NCBI RefSeq assembly: GCF_004570385.1
Contig: NZ_SPQL01000003.1
Span: 330,559-394,558 of the forward strand
Length of the DNA stretch: 64,000 nucleotides
Source of the DNA: Blastococcus sp. CT_GayMR19
Lineage (GTDB): Bacteria > Actinomycetota > Actinomycetes > Mycobacteriales > Geodermatophilaceae
Reading direction: 5' to 3'
In this document: positions 29,471-37,257 of the stretch, one piece after another
How positions within the stretch are numbered: the first letter of the stretch is position 1
Layout: the number at the start of each line of letters is the position of its first letter
Notes under the pieces: generated by a model
What the model was told of the DNA's origin: nothing
Database searches by the model: none
The model's input: only the letters and a program-made list of their open reading frames with translations
Made by a program: the position numbers and the translations under genes

Positions 29471-30244
29471 TCAGGCCGAGGCCTCGATCAGCCGGACCAG
29501 GTCGGGCCGGACGCCGGGGGTCGCCGCCAGGATGATCTCCGAACCGGCCCCGGGCACCTCGCCGACGACGGCCCCCGCTTCGGCCGCGATGAGCAGACCC
29601 GCGGCGACGTCCCAGAGTTGGGTGTCGACCATCAGACCGGCATCCAACCGCCCGGCAGCCACATAGGCCAGGTCCAGGGCGGCCGGCAGGCGGCGCACGT
29701 CACCGATCGCCGGCAGGAGGACGGAGAGCACGCCGACCATGCGCCGCTTCGTCCGGGGCGAGGGGTCGAAGCTCAGTCCCACGATCGCTTCCTCGACCCG
29801 TGTGGCCGAGGAGACCGTGAGGGCCGCCGCGTCGAGTCGGGCCCCTGCCCCGGCGACCGCGCTGAACACCTCGCCGGAGACCGGGTCGTGCACCACGGCC
29901 GCATAGGTGACCCCGTCCCGCTGCAGCGCGACGCAGACCGACCAGGGTCCGGTCCCGGTCAGATAGTTCCGCGTCCCGCCGAGGGGATCGATCACCCAGC
30001 GCCAGCCGCTGGTCCCCGCGAGGGCGCTGCCCTCCTCCGCGAGGATCCCGTCGTCACGATGCTCGGCGGAGATCCCCTCCACGATGAGGCGCTCGCTGGC
30101 GAGGTCGACGTCGGACACGAGGTCGTTCGCGTGGGCCTTCGTGCCCCCCACGACGACGGTGCTCCGCCGCTCCACCTGGAGGCGACCGGCCGAGAGCGCC
30201 AGGTCGATCGCCAGGTCACGAGCTCCTGCGAGGTCCCGGTCCAT
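29471..30244 (-). CDS. Inositol monophosphatase-family protein with altered metal site
   Basis: 257-residue protein of the IMPase/FIG superfamily (Mg-dependent, Li-sensitive phosphatases of inositol phosphate, histidinol phosphate or PAP). The ILAEEGS element supplies the first metal Glu, and LWDVAAGLLIAAEAG supplies the C-terminal Asp. The central motif, however, reads WVIDPLGGTRNY where the family has DPxDGTxN: residue 89 is Gly (GGC at 29978-29980) instead of the second metal-binding Asp. Activity may be reduced or changed. Its 3' end is convergent with the PhaC-like gene. Confidence 0.85.
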   Translation of the reverse strand: MDRDLAGARDLAIDLALSAGRLQVERRSTVVVGGTKAHANDLVSDVDLASERLIVEGISAEHRDDGILAEEGSALAGTSGWRWVIDPLGGTRNYLTGTGPWSVCVALQRDGVTYAAVVHDPVSGEVFSAVAGAGARLDAAALTVSSATRVEEAIVGLSFDPSPRTKRRMVGVLSVLLPAIGDVRRLPAALDLAYVAAGRLDAGLMVDTQLWDVAAGLLIAAEAGAVVGEVPGAGSEIILAATPGVRPDLVRLIEASA

Positions 30245-30267
30245 GCGACAACGATGGCACGGGGCGG

Positions 30268-31365
30268 TCAGAGGCTGTGCGCCGCGAAGAACTGCCACAT
30301 GACCGTGCTGGCCCGGGGGCCCTTGGGATCGCTGTAGGACCCGTCGGCCGTCCCGCCGGACCAGGCGTGTCCCAGCCCGTCGACCTCCCAGTGCTCCAGG
30401 CGCTTGCGGCCGCGGGCGGAGTACCACCGGGTGACGGAGTACCTGCGGCCGTCCGTCGAGCGCCTGGTCATGACCCGGGACCGAGTGATCCGACGACCGT
30501 CCCGGACGTCGGCCGAGCGCACGGCGTCGTACGCCAGCCACTGCTCGGTGACGAGTCTGCCGTTGCTCCCGTAGACCACCGGGTCCGCGGTGCCCTGGAC
30601 CACGACGAGCGGCGCCATGCCCGCCCCGGGCGTCGGTGCCGGCGGGGTGCCCCGTCCGTGCATCGCACCGAACGCCCCCCGGCCGTTGCTGGCCGACCGG
30701 TACGCCGGGGCCGAGTGCACGCCCACGGCGGCGAAGACGTCGGAGTACGTGGCGGCGAGGATCAGCGCCATCGCTCCCCCGGCGGAGATCCCGGCCGCGT
30801 ACACGCGCGTCCCGTCGATCCGCCAGCGGGAGGGTTCGGCGAGCACCTCCGCAGCGATGCCCGCGAGGACCGCGGGCTCGCCGGCGCCGCGCGTCTGATG
30901 GCCCGACTCGTACCAGCGCCAGCAGCCGCCCGCCTGGTGCCCGCGGGTCTGCCGGGGTGCCACGAGGACGAAGCCGTGCCGGTCGGCGAGAGCGGTGAAA
31001 CGGGTCGCGGCGACGAATTGCTCCGCGGTCTGGTTGCACCCGTGCAGCAGCATCACCAACGGCACGCGGACGCTGCGGCGGTGGCCGGCCGGCAGGTAGA
31101 CGTCATAGGACCGGGAGCCCGCCGCCCCGAGGTGGGTCGACCGGAGCCACCGTCCGGCTGTCCGGGGCGTCGGGGGCAACCTCTTCGAGGGCGACCGTGT
31201 CGCCGCGGTGCGTCGCGCGGGCTTCGGCACCGCCACGCCGGTCAGCGCCGACAGGGCACGCCGGGCGGCCACCTTCCGGCGCCGCACCGACGGCACCGGC
31301 ACGAGGAACGGCAGGGACAGGAGGCCGGACCGCGTGGCGCTCGCTGATCGGCGACGACGAGCCAA
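30268..31365 (-). CDS. Short-chain PHA depolymerase family esterase
   Basis: 365 residues from the proposed TTG start at 31365, which has AGGAGGGCAG just upstream; an ATG at 31545 would add 60 residues of unlikely composition. The catalytic set is LVMLLHGCNQTAEQFVAATR, YAAGISAGGAMALIL (Ser), VVVQGTADPVVYGSNG (Asp) and VDGLGHAWSGG (His). The N-terminus has a short basic/hydrophobic segment (GLLSLPFLVPVPSVRRRK). It is a paralogue of the depolymerase at 26.2 kb, but with a different leader. It is divergent from parA. Confidence 0.82.
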   Translation of the reverse strand: MARRRRSASATRSGLLSLPFLVPVPSVRRRKVAARRALSALTGVAVPKPARRTAATRSPSKRLPPTPRTAGRWLRSTHLGAAGSRSYDVYLPAGHRRSVRVPLVMLLHGCNQTAEQFVAATRFTALADRHGFVLVAPRQTRGHQAGGCWRWYESGHQTRGAGEPAVLAGIAAEVLAEPSRWRIDGTRVYAAGISAGGAMALILAATYSDVFAAVGVHSAPAYRSASNGRGAFGAMHGRGTPPAPTPGAGMAPLVVVQGTADPVVYGSNGRLVTEQWLAYDAVRSADVRDGRRITRSRVMTRRSTDGRRYSVTRWYSARGRKRLEHWEVDGLGHAWSGGTADGSYSDPKGPRASTVMWQFFAAHSL

Positions 31366-31616
31366 CTGCCCTCCTCTGCTGGACCGGCGCGGGGAACGTG
31401 CTGCCGCGCCCTGCTGGTGGGCGGAGGCGGGAGACCCGACGGTACCCAGCCCGCCTGCCGCCTCCCACCCGCTGGGAACGACCACCGCCTCGCGGACTCC
31501 ATGACGGGCCGGCCGCATGGGAACGCTGGGGAGACAGCGCCGCATGGGGCGGGCAGTGAGTCCCGGCCCGTCCGGCCTCCCCGGAACCGGAGCCGGCCGG
31601 TGCCAGACTCCCGGGC

Positions 31617-32384
31617 ATGAGGCTGGCCGTGTGCTCCTCCAAGGGCGGCGTCGGCAAGACGACGGTCGCGGCCAACGTCGCGGCCGCCCTCGCCCGGTCC
31701 GGCCGCGTGCTCGCCGTCGACGTCGATCCGCAGGACAGCCTGGGACGTGCGTTCGGAGTCGTGGCCAAGGGCCGCGACGACTCGCTGGGCGCGCTGCTCG
31801 AGGACGGCTCGGTGGAGGCGCGTGCGGTCGTCCGGCACGCCGTCGCGCCGGGGCTCGACCTGCTGCCCGCGCACCCCAGTCTCGAGGCGGTGGCGACCCA
31901 GCTCGCCGCGACCGGGGGGCTCACGACCAGCGTCCGCCGGGCGCTGCGCCCGCTGCTCGGCGAGTACGACCACGTGGTGCTCGACACCCGCGGCGACCTG
32001 GGTGCCCTCACCCTGGCCGCGGTCTGCGCGGCCGACTCCGTGCTCACCGTCTTCACCAGCGACCCGGGGTCGGCGCTCGGCGCCGTCCGGCTGGCGGCCT
32101 TCCTGGAGCAGCACCGGACCTACGAGAACACCTCGGCGGTCCTGGTCGGCGTCGCCTGCGCGGTGTGGGACCGCCAGGGGCGTGCCGCCCGCGACGTCGC
32201 CGGCGCCCTGGCGGGCACCGGCCTTCCGCTGCTGAGCACCCGCGTCCCACTCTCCCGTCGCGTGCCGAGCAGCGTGCTCGCCAAGCGGCCGGTCGTCCTG
32301 TCCAGCCCCACGAGCGCGGTCGCGGCGGCGTACGTCGCGCTGGCCGACGAGGTACTCGTGGCCACCGGGAAGGTCCCCGCATGA
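31617..32384 (+). CDS. ParA/MinD-type ATPase
   Basis: 255-residue Walker ATPase. The deviant Walker A motif is SSKGGVGKTTVAAN, with signature Lys9 and Lys14. The A' motif is LAVDVDPQDSLGRAFG and a Walker B-like stretch is DHVVLDTRGDLG. Such ATPases position plasmids, chromosomes, carboxysomes and other cargos by gradients on the nucleoid. No parB and no parS-like repeats were seen, so this is not the chromosomal parABS locus. It is surrounded by phasins and PHA hydrolases, and its stop overlaps the start of an 88-residue gene (ATGA at 32381-32384). Confidence 0.9.
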   Translation: MRLAVCSSKGGVGKTTVAANVAAALARSGRVLAVDVDPQDSLGRAFGVVAKGRDDSLGALLEDGSVEARAVVRHAVAPGLDLLPAHPSLEAVATQLAATGGLTTSVRRALRPLLGEYDHVVLDTRGDLGALTLAAVCAADSVLTVFTSDPGSALGAVRLAAFLEQHRTYENTSAVLVGVACAVWDRQGRAARDVAGALAGTGLPLLSTRVPLSRRVPSSVLAKRPVVLSSPTSAVAAAYVALADEVLVATGKVPA

Positions 32385-32647
32385 CTCCCGAACTCCCCCG
32401 GCACGCCGGGCGACTGCAGGACGACCTGCTGCAGGACCTGCGCGCCGTCGTTCCGGCGCACGCGTCCGTCCCCGTCCCGGTCGCGTCCGCTCCCCCACCC
32501 CCGCCACCCCCGAGCGCGGCGGCGATGGAGGTGCGCGTGACCCCCGGGATCTGGACCGGCCCCAGTGCGGGCGTGTCCCCCGACGGAGCGGCGATCGTGG
32601 TCGGCGTCGGTCCGCTCCAGATCAGGTTCGGCCTCTACGGCCGCTGA
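32381..32647 (+). CDS. Small protein translationally coupled to ParA (candidate cargo adaptor)
   Basis: 88-residue protein. Residues 5-25 form a likely helix (LPRHAGRLQDDLLQDLRAVV). Residues 31-48 are a Pro/Ala linker with seven consecutive Pro. Residues 49-88 look like β-structure (MEVRVTPGIWTG, AAIVVGVGPLQIRFGLYGR). No family is recognised. The four-base ATGA overlap with parA fixes the start and implies stoichiometric synthesis. By analogy with McdB or ParB-like partners it could stimulate the ATPase and attach it to a cargo; that role is inference. Confidence 0.7.
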   Translation: MTPELPRHAGRLQDDLLQDLRAVVPAHASVPVPVASAPPPPPPPSAAAMEVRVTPGIWTGPSAGVSPDGAAIVVGVGPLQIRFGLYGR

Positions 32648-32677
32648 TCCGGCTGCGCCCGGGCCCGGAACGGACGG

Positions 32678-32710
32678 AGGGCCGGCCGGGGTTGCCCCCC
32701 GGCCGGCCCT
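32678..32710. terminator. Bidirectional hairpin between parA operon and phasin
   Basis: Perfect 14-base-pair stem (32678-32691 with 32697-32710) and a five-base loop TTGCC, between convergent genes ending at 32647 and 32738. No U-tract. Confidence 0.85.
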
Positions 32711-32737
32711 ACCGCGACGGGCGACCCGTCCGGTCGA

Positions 32738-32992
32738 TCAGGCCTTCGCGGCCGACGCGAGCGTCGCGCCGGCGGCCAGGACCTGCTTGGCGACGTCGCG
32801 CTGCGCCTCGAGCACCTTCTCGTTGAGGTCGAAGTAGCGGTCGACGGCCGCCTCGGCGTCGAACTGGGTGGCGAAGGCCGGAACCTGGTCCGCGAACGTC
32901 TTGGCCAGGCGGGTCCAGTTCTCGACCGCGGTCTGCGCGGCCTGCTGGCCCTGCTGGAAGATCTGGGTGTACTGCTCGGTGTGATTCGTCAT
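32738..32992 (-). CDS. Phasin-like PHA granule protein
   Basis: 84-residue helical protein without Cys or Trp clusters. It contains YTQIFQQGQQAAQTAVENWT, RLAKTFADQVPAFATQFDAE and RYFDLNEKVLEAQRDVAKQV, an amphipathic pattern typical of small actinobacterial phasins. ATG 32992 has GGGAGG six bases upstream. A strong promoter with TTGACA and TACTAT lies upstream. The XRE regulator gene ends 57 bases before its start on the same strand. Confidence 0.78.
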   Translation of the reverse strand: MTNHTEQYTQIFQQGQQAAQTAVENWTRLAKTFADQVPAFATQFDAEAAVDRYFDLNEKVLEAQRDVAKQVLAAGATLASAAKA

Positions 32993-33019
32993 CGCGTGCC
33001 TCCCGGCGGTAGGTGTTGA

Positions 33020-33052
33020 TTGGGATAGTACGCACCATGAGTGAGATGTCAA
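33020..33052 (-). promoter_or_regulatory. Promoter of the second phasin gene
   Basis: Minus-strand TTGACA (33047-33052) and TACTAT (33025-33030) with a 16-base spacer; the -35 box overlaps the stop of the XRE gene. TTGGGATAGT is present here on the plus strand (33020-33029), the same ten bases found on the minus strand at the first phasin promoter. Confidence 0.65.
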
Positions 33053-33429
33053 GCAGGCGGTGAGCGCCCCTCGACGAAGCTCCGGTAGATGCGCAGCAGC
33101 GCTTCCCGCTCCTCGGGCGTGAGGTCGGGGTCGCTGCGGATCGCCGCCTCGGTGCCCGAACCGCTCCGCGCGGTCTGGTCCCCGGCGGGAGACCCCAGCC
33201 CGGCCTCGGCCAGCAACGTGTCCGCCGGGATGTTGAGCGCCTCCGCGATCGCCTGCAGGACCCGGATCGACGGCTGGTGCAGCCCCCGCTCGATCTGGCT
33301 CAGGTAGGCGTTGGACACCTTCGTCAGATCGGCCATGCCGCGCAACGACAGGTCGGCCATCTGCCGTTGCAGGCGGATGTACTCGCCGAGCTGCCGGACG
33401 CGCGGGTCCTCGCCGTCTTCTGTCGCCAT
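33049..33429 (-). CDS. XRE family transcriptional regulator (candidate PHA regulator)
   Basis: 126-residue protein with an N-terminal helix-turn-helix: LGEYIRLQRQMADLSLRGMA, DLTKVSNAYLSQIERGLHQP and SIRVLQAIAEALNIPADTLL. The C-terminal part is short and acidic (DPDLTPEEREALLRIYRSFV). It lies directly upstream of a phasin gene. XRE-type proteins next to phasins in related actinobacteria may repress phasin genes until granules appear, as PhaR does in other phyla; that role is inferred here. Confidence 0.85.
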   Translation of the reverse strand: MATEDGEDPRVRQLGEYIRLQRQMADLSLRGMADLTKVSNAYLSQIERGLHQPSIRVLQAIAEALNIPADTLLAEAGLGSPAGDQTARSGSGTEAAIRSDPDLTPEEREALLRIYRSFVEGRSPPA

Positions 33430-33500
33430 CGCCGATCCTCCCTGGGTTGCGCACAGTCTCGCCGATCCCTGCCCGTCCGCGTCCCCCACCGGGGGTGCGC

Positions 33501-34511
33501 TCACCCGCCCGGAGGTGCGGGCGCCGGCCCGGTCGAATTCCGGATCCGCAGATGGGTGGGCAGCGTGATCACCGGCTCGGGGGTCCGCCCGGCCTGCAGG
33601 ACGTCGACCAGCATCCGGCCGGCGTCGTCGACCGGGCCGGCCACCGTCGTCAGCGTCGGGGAGCAGAAGTCGGCACCGAAGATGTCGTCGTACCCGACCA
33701 CGCTGACGTGCGCCGGCACCGGGACGCCCCGCTCCGCCAGCCGCCGGAGCACACCGATGGCCAGCAGGTCGTTGAACGCGATCAGCGCGGTCGCACCGGT
33801 GGCCAGGCCGACGTCGGCGGCGGCCGGACCGCCGTCCAGGGTCGGCGGGAAGGGGCCGCATCGGACGATCCCGATGCCGGACGCCGCTGCGTGCTCGGAG
33901 AGGGCGCGCCACCGCTCGGCGTCCGACCATCCCCCGCTGGGCCCCGCGAGGTAGGCCAGCGACCGGTGCCCGAGGGCGGCGAGGTGCTCGACGATCTGGC
34001 GGCTGCCGTCGGCGGAGTCGGTGGCCAGGCTGGCCAGCCCCTCGACCCGGCGGTTGAACAGCACGACGGGCAGGCGCTCGGCCAGGTCCTGCAGCTCCGT
34101 GTCCGACAGCCGGCTGGCGGCGAGCAGGAAGCCGTCGACCGAGGAGGCGAGCCGGTCCAGGTGGGCGGTCTCCAGTTCCGGACCCCCCTGGGTGTCGGCG
34201 ATGATCAGCGTCGAGCTTGCCGCCCGGGCCTGCGCCTCCGCGCCCCGGACCAGCCCGAAGTTGTGCGGGTTCGTGATGTCGGGGACCAGGATCGCCAGCA
34301 TGCCGGTCCGGCCCGTCGGCAGCGCCTGCGCCAGCCGGTTGGGCCGGTACCCGAGTCTCTTGGCCACCGCCTGCACGTGCTCGCGCGTCCGGACGTTCAC
34401 CCGCCCCGGATCGGACAGGGCGCGGGAGGCCGTGGAGACGGCGACCCCCGCCTCGCGGGCGACGTCGTGCAACGTCACCGGACGACGTCTCGCCGGGTCG
34501 AGCACTCCCAC
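33501..34511 (-). CDS. LacI family transcriptional regulator
   Basis: 336-residue LacI/GalR regulator. The DNA-binding N-terminus is VTLHDVAREAGVAVSTASRA, LSDPGRVNVRTREHVQAVAK and LGYRPNRLAQAL, including the hinge helix. A periplasmic-binding-protein-like effector domain follows from residue 60 (GMLAILVPDITNPHNFGLV). GTG 34511 is preceded by GGAGGAGTCCG, which decides the start over an ATG 18 codons upstream. It is divergent from an MFS gene, with a palindromic operator between them. Confidence 0.92.
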   Translation of the reverse strand: MGVLDPARRRPVTLHDVAREAGVAVSTASRALSDPGRVNVRTREHVQAVAKRLGYRPNRLAQALPTGRTGMLAILVPDITNPHNFGLVRGAEAQARAASSTLIIADTQGGPELETAHLDRLASSVDGFLLAASRLSDTELQDLAERLPVVLFNRRVEGLASLATDSADGSRQIVEHLAALGHRSLAYLAGPSGGWSDAERWRALSEHAAASGIGIVRCGPFPPTLDGGPAAADVGLATGATALIAFNDLLAIGVLRRLAERGVPVPAHVSVVGYDDIFGADFCSPTLTTVAGPVDDAGRMLVDVLQAGRTPEPVITLPTHLRIRNSTGPAPAPPGG

Positions 34512-34549
34512 CGGACTCCTCCGTGTGACGCCACCCACGATCCCGTAGG

Positions 34550-34575
34550 TGGCAAACAATGGCAAACGTTTGCCA
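34550..34575. promoter_or_regulatory. LacI-type operator
   Basis: Perfect 16-base palindrome TGGCAAACGTTTGCCA at 34560-34575 with the central CG step typical of LacI-family sites, plus an extra half-site TGGCAAAC at 34550-34557. It ends 10 bases before the ATG of the MFS gene, so a bound repressor would block its transcription. Confidence 0.88.
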
Positions 34576-34585
34576 CACTAGGCCC

Positions 34586-35941
34586 ATGGCCGTGACCGAG
34601 GCGACTGGACTGCCCCTGACGAAGGAGAACGCGGAGACCGCCGGGTCCCCCGCGCCCGCGCTGATGTGCCGGGCCGCCCTCGTCTGGGGGGTCGGCATGC
34701 TCGGCTACATCCTGGCCGTGATGCAGCGGACGACCTTCGGCGTCGCCGGCCTGGACGCCGCGGACCGCTTCGGGATCAGCCCCGCCGCACTGTCCGCCTT
34801 CGTGTTCCTGCAGGTGGCGGTCTACATCGCCGCCCAGTTGCCCGGTGGCCTGCTGGTCGACCGCTATGGCGCGCGCACCGTGCTGGTGCTCGGCGGTCTC
34901 GTGCTCGCCGCGGGACAGCTCCTGCTGGCGTTCGCGCCCGCGCTGCCGTTGGTGGTGCTGGCCCGGATCCTCGTGGGCGCCGGCGACGCCGTCATGTTCG
35001 TCGCCGTCCTCGGTCTCCTCCCCCGCTGGTTCGCCGCCCGTCGCGTGCCGCTGGTCACCCAGCTCACCGGGATCCTGGGCCAGATCGGTCAGATCCTGTC
35101 CGCCGTACCCTTCCTCGCTCTGCTGCACGCGAGCGGCTGGACGACGGCGTTCGCGGCGGCAGCGGCCGCCAGTGTCCTGGCCGCGGCGGTCACGCTGGCG
35201 GTCGTCCGGAACGGCCCCCGCGGTACGTGGACCCCCTCGCCGTCGTTCACCGCCCGGGAGATCGGCGCTCAGATGCTCGCCGTGTGGCGGCGCCCCGGGA
35301 CGCGGCTGGGGTTCTTCGGGCACATGGGCACGCAGTTCTCGATGATGGTGTTCTCGCTGCTCTGGGGAGTTCCCTACCTGGTCTCCGCGCAGGGCCTCTC
35401 CTCCGGTCAGGCCGGCGGGCTGGTCACCCTGTTCGTGGTCTGCGCGATCCTCATCGGCCCCGTCATCGGGGTGCTCACCGCGCGGCACCCGCTCCGCCGC
35501 TCCTGGCTGGTGCTCGGCATCATCGCCGCCAACGTCACCGTCTGGACCGCCGTGCTGTCACTGCCCGGACCCGCGCCCCGGTGGCTGCTCGTCGTCCTGG
35601 TGATCGTCCTCGCCGCGGGCGGGCCGGGTTCGGTGGTGGGGTTCGACATCGCCCGCACGTCCAACCCCGTGCCCAACCTCGGGGTGGCCCAGAGCATCGT
35701 CAACCTGGGCGGCTTCCTGGCCAGCCTGCTCGTACTGGCCACGATGGGGGTCGTGCTGGACGCGCTCGGCGGGTTCGGCTTCGAGGCGTTCCGGATCGCG
35801 TGGCTCGTCCAGTACCCCGTGTGGCTGGTCGCGGTGATCGGGATCGTGGTCACCCGGCGGAAGGCGCGCCGGATCGATGCCGCGCGCGGCGTCGTGCCGC
35901 GGCCGCTCCGCCAGGTCCTCGGCCGCAGCCGGTCGCACTGA
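34586..35941 (+). CDS. MFS transporter
   Basis: 451-residue major facilitator with 12 predicted helices. It begins LVWGVGMLGYILAVMQRTTF and has the loop-2 motif GGLLVDRYGARTVLV. The C-terminal half has ARTSNPVPNLGVAQSIVNLG. No clear Shine-Dalgarno sequence precedes ATG 34586, so translation may be leaderless or start later. Control by the divergent LacI protein is likely; LacI control points to a sugar or small metabolite, but the transporter family gives no firm substrate. Confidence 0.85.
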   Translation: MAVTEATGLPLTKENAETAGSPAPALMCRAALVWGVGMLGYILAVMQRTTFGVAGLDAADRFGISPAALSAFVFLQVAVYIAAQLPGGLLVDRYGARTVLVLGGLVLAAGQLLLAFAPALPLVVLARILVGAGDAVMFVAVLGLLPRWFAARRVPLVTQLTGILGQIGQILSAVPFLALLHASGWTTAFAAAAAASVLAAAVTLAVVRNGPRGTWTPSPSFTAREIGAQMLAVWRRPGTRLGFFGHMGTQFSMMVFSLLWGVPYLVSAQGLSSGQAGGLVTLFVVCAILIGPVIGVLTARHPLRRSWLVLGIIAANVTVWTAVLSLPGPAPRWLLVVLVIVLAAGGPGSVVGFDIARTSNPVPNLGVAQSIVNLGGFLASLLVLATMGVVLDALGGFGFEAFRIAWLVQYPVWLVAVIGIVVTRRKARRIDAARGVVPRPLRQVLGRSRSH

Positions 35942-35951
35942 CGTCCCGGCG

Positions 35952-36545
35952 CTAGGCGGACGAGTCGCCCTCGGGGTCGGCCTTGGACCGCCCCGCCAGG
36001 GCGTCGCGCAGCAGATCCCGCGCCCGGTCGATCATCGCCATCGGCGTCCCGACGAGCAGCGCGCGCGGGGCGGACTCGTTGCCGGGGTGCGGGTGCGTGG
36101 GTGCCAGGGACGACGCCAGCCGGAGGGCCGCCGCCATCGCGGCGCGCTCCGCCGGCTTGGTGGCGGCGCGGAGGCCGGCGAACTCGCTGCTCTCCTCCTT
36201 GCCGGCGTGGGCGAGCAGCGCGGTGCGGAACCGGGTGAACAGTTCCTCGAAGCCGGGGTTCGTGGGGCCCAGGGAATCGAGCGCGGCCAGCATCCTGTTC
36301 ACCTCGCGCTCCTCCTCGACCCGCTCGGCCACCGCGTCCTTCGCGCCCTCGACCCGGCGCTTGACGTAGGGGTGGACGAGCTCCTCCTCCACCGCCTCGT
36401 GCACGGCCAGCAGCCGCACCAGGGATCGGAAGGGCTGCTCGCGCTCGGCCGCCGTCGCCGTGGCGACCTGTTCGCACAGCTCCCGGATGGCCCGGTGCTG
36501 GTCGAGGAGGAGATCGACGACGTCACCGCGCTGCTGCTGGGTCAT
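35952..36545 (-). CDS. Hemerythrin HHE domain protein
   Basis: 197-residue protein with a four-helix hemerythrin-like domain. Iron ligands are expected in DQHRAIRELC (His17), LAVHEAVEEELVHPYV and LLAHAGKEESSEF. Such proteins bind O2, NO or sense redox state. The C-terminal 60 residues are an Ala/Pro-rich extension. It is convergent with the MFS gene. No oxidative-stress gene is adjacent to narrow its role. Confidence 0.88.
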   Translation of the reverse strand: MTQQQRGDVVDLLLDQHRAIRELCEQVATATAAEREQPFRSLVRLLAVHEAVEEELVHPYVKRRVEGAKDAVAERVEEEREVNRMLAALDSLGPTNPGFEELFTRFRTALLAHAGKEESSEFAGLRAATKPAERAAMAAALRLASSLAPTHPHPGNESAPRALLVGTPMAMIDRARDLLRDALAGRSKADPEGDSSA

Positions 36546-36661
36546 GGCTGCTCCTGGATTCGATGGACACGGCTTCCTGGACATGCGCCGATGCGGACAC
36601 CCAGCAGCGTGGTCCCGTACGGGCGGCACGGGCAGCGGCTCCCGGCGAGCGGAACGAAGTC

Positions 36662-37249
36662 TCAGCCCGGCGGGTTCTCCGAGCCGGCCCGTGCCAGGTG
36701 CGCCCGCGCACGTTCCAGGCGCGCGGCCGGTGGGTCGGCCGCGGTCAGGTCGATCGACACGGTGACCGTCTCCCCGTCGCTCTCCCTCCGCTGCGGGAGC
36801 TGCAGCGTCCGCAGCAGGCCGAGCATCGCCGCGTTGCCGGTCAGCACGTCGGCCACGATGGTGTGCAGTCCGGCCTCGCGCCCCACGTCGACGAGTCGCT
36901 CGAGCATCAGCCGGCCGAGGCCCTGGTGCTGCAGCGCGTCGTCGATGACGACGGCGAGCTCCGCGCTGCGCTCGCCCGGCCGTCCCTCGTACCGGGCGAC
37001 GGCGACCAGATCGGTGCCCCGCATCGCCACGAGGGCGAACCGTGCCCGGCCGTCGACGCGGGTGAATCGCTCGACATCCGCGGGTGCGAGATGCGGCCGC
37101 GCCCCGAAGTAGCGGCGGTAGATTGAGTCGGCGGACAGGCGGGCGTGCAGGGCCACGAGCGCGTCGCCATCCGCCGGCCTGATGGGGCGGACCTCGAGCG
37201 GCGTGCCGTCGCGCAGCAGGACCTCGTCCCGGGGCGATCCGGTCTCCAT
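36662..37249 (-). CDS. GNAT family N-acetyltransferase
   Basis: 195-residue GNAT protein. The conserved fold is visible from VRPIRPADGDALVALHARLS (β1-α1) to AELAVVIDDALQHQGLGRLM (β4 and the acetyl-CoA loop QGLGRL) and GLHTIVADVLTGNAAMLGLL. The SIYRRYFG element is shared with GNAT domains fused to protein-acetylating enzymes (Pat-like). ATG 37249 lies eight bases after the stop of the TIM-barrel gene, so they are probably cotranscribed. Confidence 0.87.
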   Translation of the reverse strand: METGSPRDEVLLRDGTPLEVRPIRPADGDALVALHARLSADSIYRRYFGARPHLAPADVERFTRVDGRARFALVAMRGTDLVAVARYEGRPGERSAELAVVIDDALQHQGLGRLMLERLVDVGREAGLHTIVADVLTGNAAMLGLLRTLQLPQRRESDGETVTVSIDLTAADPPAARLERARAHLARAGSENPPG

Positions 37250-37257
37250 GGCGCCCT

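Noticed and set aside
31617..32384. Chromosomal parAB origin region
   Set aside because: No parB, rnpA, rpmH, gidB or parS-like palindromes are present; the locus is accessory.
31242..32507. Minus-strand frame over parA
   Set aside because: Antisense of a clear ParA ATPase; composition is Gly/Arg/Ala-rich and unstructured.
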